Of a DNA stretch of 16,286 bases, positions 12,895 through 16,286 are shown piece after piece. A model generated the notes under the pieces. That model did no database searches and was not told where the DNA came from. It saw nothing but the letters and a program-made list of their open reading frames with translations. The stretch comes from Candidatus Bathyarchaeota archaeon (GTDB lineage Archaea; Thermoproteota; Bathyarchaeia; TCS64). A program made the position numbers and the translations under genes. The stretch lies in NCBI GenBank assembly GCA_030593155.1, contig JAUVHT010000005.1:1-16286 (forward strand), written 5' to 3'. Position 1 is the first letter of the stretch. Every line of letters starts with the position of its first letter.

Positions 12895-13571
12895 GCGGGG
12901 AACAGCTTTCCGACCGCCTCGCAGAAGCCTCTCCCGTTCGGGTTTTCAGTCACCAGATCCGCCACCTCCTTCAGGTCATCGCTGGAGTCTTCGACGGCCA
13001 CGCCGAACCCAGCCTCCTCGAGTAGCTCAATGTCGACCTGGCTGTCACCGATGGCGACGACATCGGCCGTGTCGAAGCCCATCATCGTGGCTGCGGCCAT
13101 CAGCCCCTTCCCCTTGTCCACGTCCCTCGGCAGGACATGGTAGAAGAAGCCGCTGTCTATGAACCTCAGCGACGGGAAGTCCTCTATCACTCCTAAGATG
13201 CTCTCCGGGGATATGGATCGTACAAGTGCCAGATCTACGATGTTGTAGGCGTTGGTCCAGGCTTTCCTCACCTTTTCTCCGTGGATCACTTCGAGGCGTC
13301 GGAGAACAACTGAGGCGAATCGATTGTCCCCCAGCTTCAGGCTCTCCCCCTTATAATCCACGTGGCCCCCGTTCTCGCAGATGACGGCGCCGCTTGTCCC
13401 CACGTACTCTCTGAGTATGTTGAGGATTGGGAAAGGCCGGGCCGACGCCAGAATCACGGGGATGCCCCTTCCCTCCAGGTCTCGTATCACCTGTAGTGCC
13501 TGGAGGCATATCCCCTCTCTTTTGCTCGTCAACGTTCCGTCGACGTCCGTCGCCAATACCTTATACTTCAA
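12876..13571 (-). CDS. Phosphoglycolate phosphatase, archaeal HAD type
   Basis: A 231-residue HAD-superfamily phosphatase of the Cof/TA0175 type. The nucleophile motif is TDVDGTLT (8-15; Asp9 and Asp11), motif II lies near SARP (43-46), the lysine is in DVDKGKGL (150-157) and the metal-binding motif is GDSQVD (175-180). The cap between residues about 80 and 150 is of the C2 alpha/beta kind. Archaeal members hydrolyse 2-phosphoglycolate, so a repair role clearing phosphoglycolate from damaged DNA ends would suit its position directly after endonuclease III, but that is inference. The start is TTG at 13571, immediately after the TGA of the upstream gene; the sequence before the DVDGT motif has the usual length only with this start. 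Its 3' end overlaps the MetE-like gene by 19 nt. Confidence 0.87.
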   Translation of the reverse strand: MKYKVLATDVDGTLTSKREGICLQALQVIRDLEGRGIPVILASARPFPILNILREYVGTSGAVICENGGHVDYKGESLKLGDNRFASVVLRRLEVIHGEKVRKAWTNAYNIVDLALVRSISPESILGVIEDFPSLRFIDSGFFYHVLPRDVDKGKGLMAAATMMGFDTADVVAIGDSQVDIELLEEAGFGVAVEDSSDDLKEVADLVTENPNGRGFCEAVGKLFPAHAFSL

Positions 13572-14231
13572 TCAGACGACCAGCAAAGAATCACCGTCGG
13601 AATATTTATCGTCTCCGCGCCGATGATGCTCGCAATGGCCCTTGATGAAGCAGTCATCGCATTTCGGGTTCCTAGATCTGCAGAACTCCTTCCCATGCCT
13701 CACGAAGGCGTCGTCGACGAACCTGTACTTCTCGGGAGTGACCAAGCCCTCTAGAGCCACCTTCACTTGCTCCGGATCAGCTTCTGCGTCTACTAGGCCC
13801 AGCCTTCTCGCCACGGTCGCCACGTGGACATCGACAGCGATGGCGGGACGACCGAAGGCATGGCTCAGGACAATGTCAGCGGTCTTGGGTCCCACGCCTG
13901 GGAGCCCCATGAGGGAGTCCCTATCCCGGGGGACGGTGCCCTCAAACTCCTCCACAAGGGTCTGGCAGATGGAGCGGAGGCTTCTGGCCTTCTGGTTGTA
14001 GAAGCCCGAGCACCGGATCCTCCTCTTCAACTCTTCGGGGTCCATCCGGAGGATGTCCGAGGGGCTCTCGGCGGCCTCGAAGAGGGTTCGGGCGGCCCTC
14101 CGGGAGTTCTCGTCTCGGGTTCTGTGGGACAGGACACAGCCTATCAGGGTCCGGAAGGGATCCTGCAATCCCTCACGCCCATCAACTCTAATTACATAAT
14201 GCCTCTCCATCAGGTCGAGGATGCCCCGCAT
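13572..14231 (-). CDS. nth: Endonuclease III (DNA glycosylase/AP lyase) with iron-sulfur cluster
   Basis: Removes oxidised pyrimidines from DNA and cleaves at abasic sites. From the ATG at 14231 it is 219 residues. The helix-hairpin-helix motif LPGVGPKTADIVL (110-122) carries catalytic Lys116, and the catalytic Asp134 lies in AVDVHVATV, 18 residues later as in Escherichia coli Nth. The C-terminal cluster ligands are Cys184, Cys191, Cys194 and Cys200, with the standard C-x6-C-x2-C-x5-C spacing. A TTG at 14255 would add eight residues, but AAGGAGGAG (14235-14243) sits 3 nt (GGAGG 5 nt) before the ATG and decides the start. It lies 28 nt after the AsnB-like gene and abuts the phosphatase, so all three are likely co-transcribed. 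Confidence 0.95.
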   Translation of the reverse strand: MRGILDLMERHYVIRVDGREGLQDPFRTLIGCVLSHRTRDENSRRAARTLFEAAESPSDILRMDPEELKRRIRCSGFYNQKARSLRSICQTLVEEFEGTVPRDRDSLMGLPGVGPKTADIVLSHAFGRPAIAVDVHVATVARRLGLVDAEADPEQVKVALEGLVTPEKYRFVDDAFVRHGKEFCRSRNPKCDDCFIKGHCEHHRRGDDKYSDGDSLLVV

Positions 14232-14234
14232 CTT

Positions 14235-14243
14235 CTCCTCCTT
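14235..14243 (-). promoter_or_regulatory. Strong ribosome binding site of nth
   Basis: AAGGAGGAG on the minus strand lies directly before the ATG at 14231. It is the clearest Shine-Dalgarno sequence in the window and rules out the TTG start at 14255. Confidence 0.75.
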
Positions 14244-14259
14244 TGAAACCGCCAAATGG

Positions 14260-15708
14260 CTATCTCCCCATCTTCTCTCTCTTCAGCTCGTCGAACCTGT
14301 CAGTGAGAAATCCTGCCAGAGACTTTCCCTCTCTCCTGGCAAGTCTCTTCAGAGCGTTGTTCACCCCCGTAGAGTACTGGAACGCCCTCTTGGGCTTGTA
14401 CGCCATCTCCTCGGGGAACCCCAGCTTCTCGGCCAATCTCCGCAGGACTAGTTTCCTCGGAGATTCCGGCTCGAGGGATAGTTTGAGCCCCGTCGGGATG
14501 GACAGGCCGAACTCGATGAGTCTGAGTCCGGCGAAGGGGAGCCTCAATTCCATGCCATGCCCCATGCAGACCTTACAATCCCGCTCGTAGTTGACCTCGT
14601 GTGAGGCGACAACATCCCTGAACATTGTATCACGCACAGACTCGCCGCTCTCTATGTATTCCCTGACATACTTTCTGTAGCCACCGAAGAGTTCGTCGCT
14701 CCCGTTACCGGAGAACAAAACCCTGCCTCCCGAATCGGATGCGATCCTGGCCACCCAGTGGAGGGGGAGGGCGACCGCCGCCTTCATGGGATCAGGCTCT
14801 TCGATGGCCCAGAGGACCGAGTCCAGGTCGGCTTCCACGTCCCCCAGCGTGAAGGACTCCATCCTGAGGGGAAGGTCGAGGCTGTCCGCGGCGGTCTCCG
14901 CTGCGGCGAACTCCTTGGATCCCTCCATGCCGACGCAGACGAGGTCTACGTCTGCTCCTGCCTTGTCGAGGTTGTAAGCGAGGAGGCTGCTGTCGATGCC
15001 CCCGGAGAAGCCTAGGGAGACCCTGAGAAGCCCTCTGCACCGGGTCTCCACCGCCTCGGCCAGAAGCCTGTCAAGTTCATCCACCGCATCTCCCATCGAC
15101 ACCTTCCTGAGTGGAGGAAGGTTCAGGGCTCTCATCCGCTCAAATAAAATTCCCCCCTCGGTGATCCTGGCCATATGACCTGGTGGAAAGGGGTGCACCT
15201 CAAGGTTGGCGGCCCAGAGCATCTTTCTGTTGGAGGCCACTGCGGCGATCTCCGAGTCCTCGCCATAGTAGAGGGGGAACGCCCCGACGGGGTCTCGTCC
15301 GCACAATATGGTTCTTCTTTCGAGGACCGCAACGGCATACGATCCTGTCTTCTCTTTGATCAGACGCTGGATGCCACGCTCAGGTTCCCTCCCAAGCGTA
15401 TCGGCCGCCGTTGATATGCCCAGCGAGGTTGGTTCATGCCATAGCCTCCCTTCGAAAACCAGCGAGTATCCATATTGGCTGAGAGGCTGGGGAGGGTCGA
15501 CCGACTCGACCTTGGTCAGCTTGTGCCCCAGCATCAAGGGGGACCCGAGAACTCCCAGCTCAGTCGGAGCGTTCCTTATGACGACTCCCTCGTTAGATGC
15601 TATCCCCAGAGCGTCTCCTATGCCTGTTAGGGATGGATCCAGCATCCTCAGGATCGTGGCGGAGACGTCTTTTCCTCTCTTGCTGACTATTGCTGCGAGG
15701 GAGCCCAT
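14260..15708 (-). CDS. AsnB-like asparagine synthetase homologue without glutaminase cysteine
   Basis: A 482-residue protein with the two-domain AsnB layout. The synthetase half is intact: PP-loop LGFSGGIDSSLLA (232-244) and SGNGSDELFGGYRKY (333-347), where AMP formation and aspartate activation occur. The N-terminal half matches the class II glutaminase fold (GRDPVGAFPLYYGE at 137-150 is the usual RDxxGxxPLYY), but the protein begins MGSLAAI instead of MCGIxGI, so the nucleophilic Cys2 is absent, and the NGEIYN motif reads FEGRLW (85-90). Glutamine hydrolysis is therefore unlikely, and ammonia or another amine donor would be needed; the product need not be asparagine. The ATG at 15708 is preceded by CGATAAA about 36 nt away. 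It is first of a run with nth and the phosphatase. Another beta-lactam-synthetase-like or protein-amidating role cannot be excluded. Confidence 0.85.
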   Translation of the reverse strand: MGSLAAIVSKRGKDVSATILRMLDPSLTGIGDALGIASNEGVVIRNAPTELGVLGSPLMLGHKLTKVESVDPPQPLSQYGYSLVFEGRLWHEPTSLGISTAADTLGREPERGIQRLIKEKTGSYAVAVLERRTILCGRDPVGAFPLYYGEDSEIAAVASNRKMLWAANLEVHPFPPGHMARITEGGILFERMRALNLPPLRKVSMGDAVDELDRLLAEAVETRCRGLLRVSLGFSGGIDSSLLAYNLDKAGADVDLVCVGMEGSKEFAAAETAADSLDLPLRMESFTLGDVEADLDSVLWAIEEPDPMKAAVALPLHWVARIASDSGGRVLFSGNGSDELFGGYRKYVREYIESGESVRDTMFRDVVASHEVNYERDCKVCMGHGMELRLPFAGLRLIEFGLSIPTGLKLSLEPESPRKLVLRRLAEKLGFPEEMAYKPKRAFQYSTGVNNALKRLARREGKSLAGFLTDRFDELKREKMGR

Positions 15709-15740
15709 TGCTAATGGATCTCGTCTTCGTCCAATTTGGG

Positions 15741-15747
15741 TTTATCG
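15741..15747 (-). promoter_or_regulatory. TATA-like box of the AsnB-like gene
   Basis: The minus strand reads CGATAAA, centred 36 nt before the ATG at 15708, in the 63-nt gap after the preceding gene. The match is modest. Confidence 0.35.
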
Positions 15748-15771
15748 ACGCAAGGCTGATGCTATTCGGAT

Positions 15772-16185
15772 TCAGCCCTGATAGTCCTCAGCAGCCTCGA
15801 GTATGGTGTCAACTTGGGATTCGGAGAGGCGGGCCCCATGGAGGAAGCTCCCCTTCCTGGGATCCTCGGAGAGGATCGACTCCTTGATAGGGTAGGGATT
15901 CTCGAATCTGAACAGTGACTTGAAGGTGAGGGCACACCTCCAATTGTTCTCCTGGCAGTAGGCCTCCTCCTCGGGGGGCAGCTCCCAGAGCTGCTCCACC
16001 TTCCCTACGACACCGTAGCCTATGAAAGAATCTCCCACATCGGTCTTCATTGCCAAGAGGATCGGGGTGTCCCTCCTCCAGGCCCTCGCCACGCCTGTGT
16101 AGTACTTCTTAAGCTCGTAGACCTGGTCCCGCCATTCTTCCGTGACTATCCTGAGGATGTACCCGTACTTCTCCTCGCGAGACAT
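15772..16185 (-). CDS. 137-residue protein, possible PUA/EVE-like fold, function unknown
   Basis: The protein reads as mixed alpha/beta: GYILRIVTEEW, an amphipathic helix with YELKKYYTGVARAW, RDTPILLAMKTD, then DSFIGYGVVGKVEQLWELP and a later strand WRCALTFKSLFRFENPYPI. A strand carrying G-x-G-x-V-G-x-V followed by a strand ending in a basic/aromatic patch recalls EVE and other PUA-like RNA- or modified-base-binding domains, but this is a pattern impression only. No cysteine pairs or membrane helices are present. The ATG at 16185 is supported by TATAAAA (16212-16218) centred 30 nt upstream, predicting an almost leaderless mRNA. It ends 63 nt before the AsnB-like gene and may be read through into it. 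Confidence 0.75.
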   Translation of the reverse strand: MSREEKYGYILRIVTEEWRDQVYELKKYYTGVARAWRRDTPILLAMKTDVGDSFIGYGVVGKVEQLWELPPEEEAYCQENNWRCALTFKSLFRFENPYPIKESILSEDPRKGSFLHGARLSESQVDTILEAAEDYQG

Positions 16186-16211
16186 TCCGATACATTTTAG
16201 ATGGAATTTAC

Positions 16212-16218
16212 TATAAAA
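16212..16218 (-). promoter_or_regulatory. TATA box of the 137-residue gene
   Basis: The minus strand reads TTTTATA, centred about 30 nt before the ATG at 16185. It is one of the best TATA matches in the window and implies a very short leader. Confidence 0.55.
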
Positions 16219-16221
16219 CTA

Positions 16222-16286
16222 TTAGGGCTCTTCCCGCTCATCGGGCTCTTCGGGTTCCGCCGGCTCCTCCTCCACGAAATCGGTTA
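16222..16286 (-). CDS. C-terminal acidic tail of a gene truncated by the window end
   Basis: Reading the minus strand to the TAA at 16222-16224 gives TDFVEEEPAEPEEPDEREEP, a Glu/Pro-rich tail. Such tails end many archaeal proteins and do not identify the family. The frame is open to the window edge and the stop is followed at the right distance by the promoter of the next gene. Only 21 codons are visible, so the call rests on composition and layout. Confidence 0.5.
   Translation of the reverse strand, partial: TDFVEEEPAEPEEPDEREEP

Noticed and set aside
15308..15781. 157-codon plus-strand frame over the AsnB-like gene
   Set aside because: Shadow of a gene with intact synthetase motifs.

Overview
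The window looks like a piece of an archaeal chromosome, GC-rich in the genes and AT-rich between several of them. The archaeal assignment rests on gene types: the archaeal-type S-adenosylmethionine synthetase, the short archaeal ThyA, a MetE made of the C-terminal catalytic domain only, a TA0175-type phosphoglycolate phosphatase, a Trm5/TYW2-family methyltransferase, a LipS-type radical SAM protein, and several zinc-ribbon proteins. TATA boxes lie about 24-32 nt upstream of several start codons, implying leaderless or near-leaderless mRNAs. Bathyarchaeia or a related TACK-side lineage would fit, but that is an inference from gene style only. I found no CRISPR array, insertion sequence, tRNA or rRNA.

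Region by region: 1-1818 holds a 5'-truncated LipM-type octanoyltransferase converging on a LipS-type radical SAM protein, a candidate lipoyl-assembly pair. 1991-2299 is a small five-cysteine protein, followed by about 690 nt without a convincing gene that carries a cluster of overlapping inverted repeats. 2991-4685 has an HtpX-like membrane protein that has lost its metal-binding motif, converging on an Hsp20 chaperone. 4695-6144 has a leaderless conserved 90-residue protein, thymidylate synthase and an 84-residue protein. 6208-6585 is the relic of a D-2-hydroxyacid dehydrogenase with two in-frame TGA codons. 6729-7927 has an eight-cysteine protein and the Trm5-like methyltransferase. 7934-10253 has three minus-strand genes in a row: a membrane protein with two zinc ribbons, a two-helix membrane protein, and a zinc-ribbon coiled-coil protein. 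10557-12894 is a methionine/SAM operon (SAM synthetase then core MetE). 12876-16286 is a minus-strand run: the acidic tail of a truncated gene, a possible PUA-fold protein, an AsnB-like amidotransferase, endonuclease III and phosphoglycolate phosphatase.

Functionally the recognisable theme is one-carbon, sulfur and SAM chemistry: MetE makes methionine, the synthetase converts it to SAM, and the LipS-type and Trm5-like enzymes use SAM. Three proteins have changed or missing active-site residues: the HtpX-like protein has no HExxH, the AsnB-like protein lacks the glutaminase cysteine, and the MetE-like protein appears to lack one cysteine zinc ligand. These, with the palindromes placed over or near promoters, are the main points worth a second look. 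No wholly new system can be claimed from sequence reading alone.
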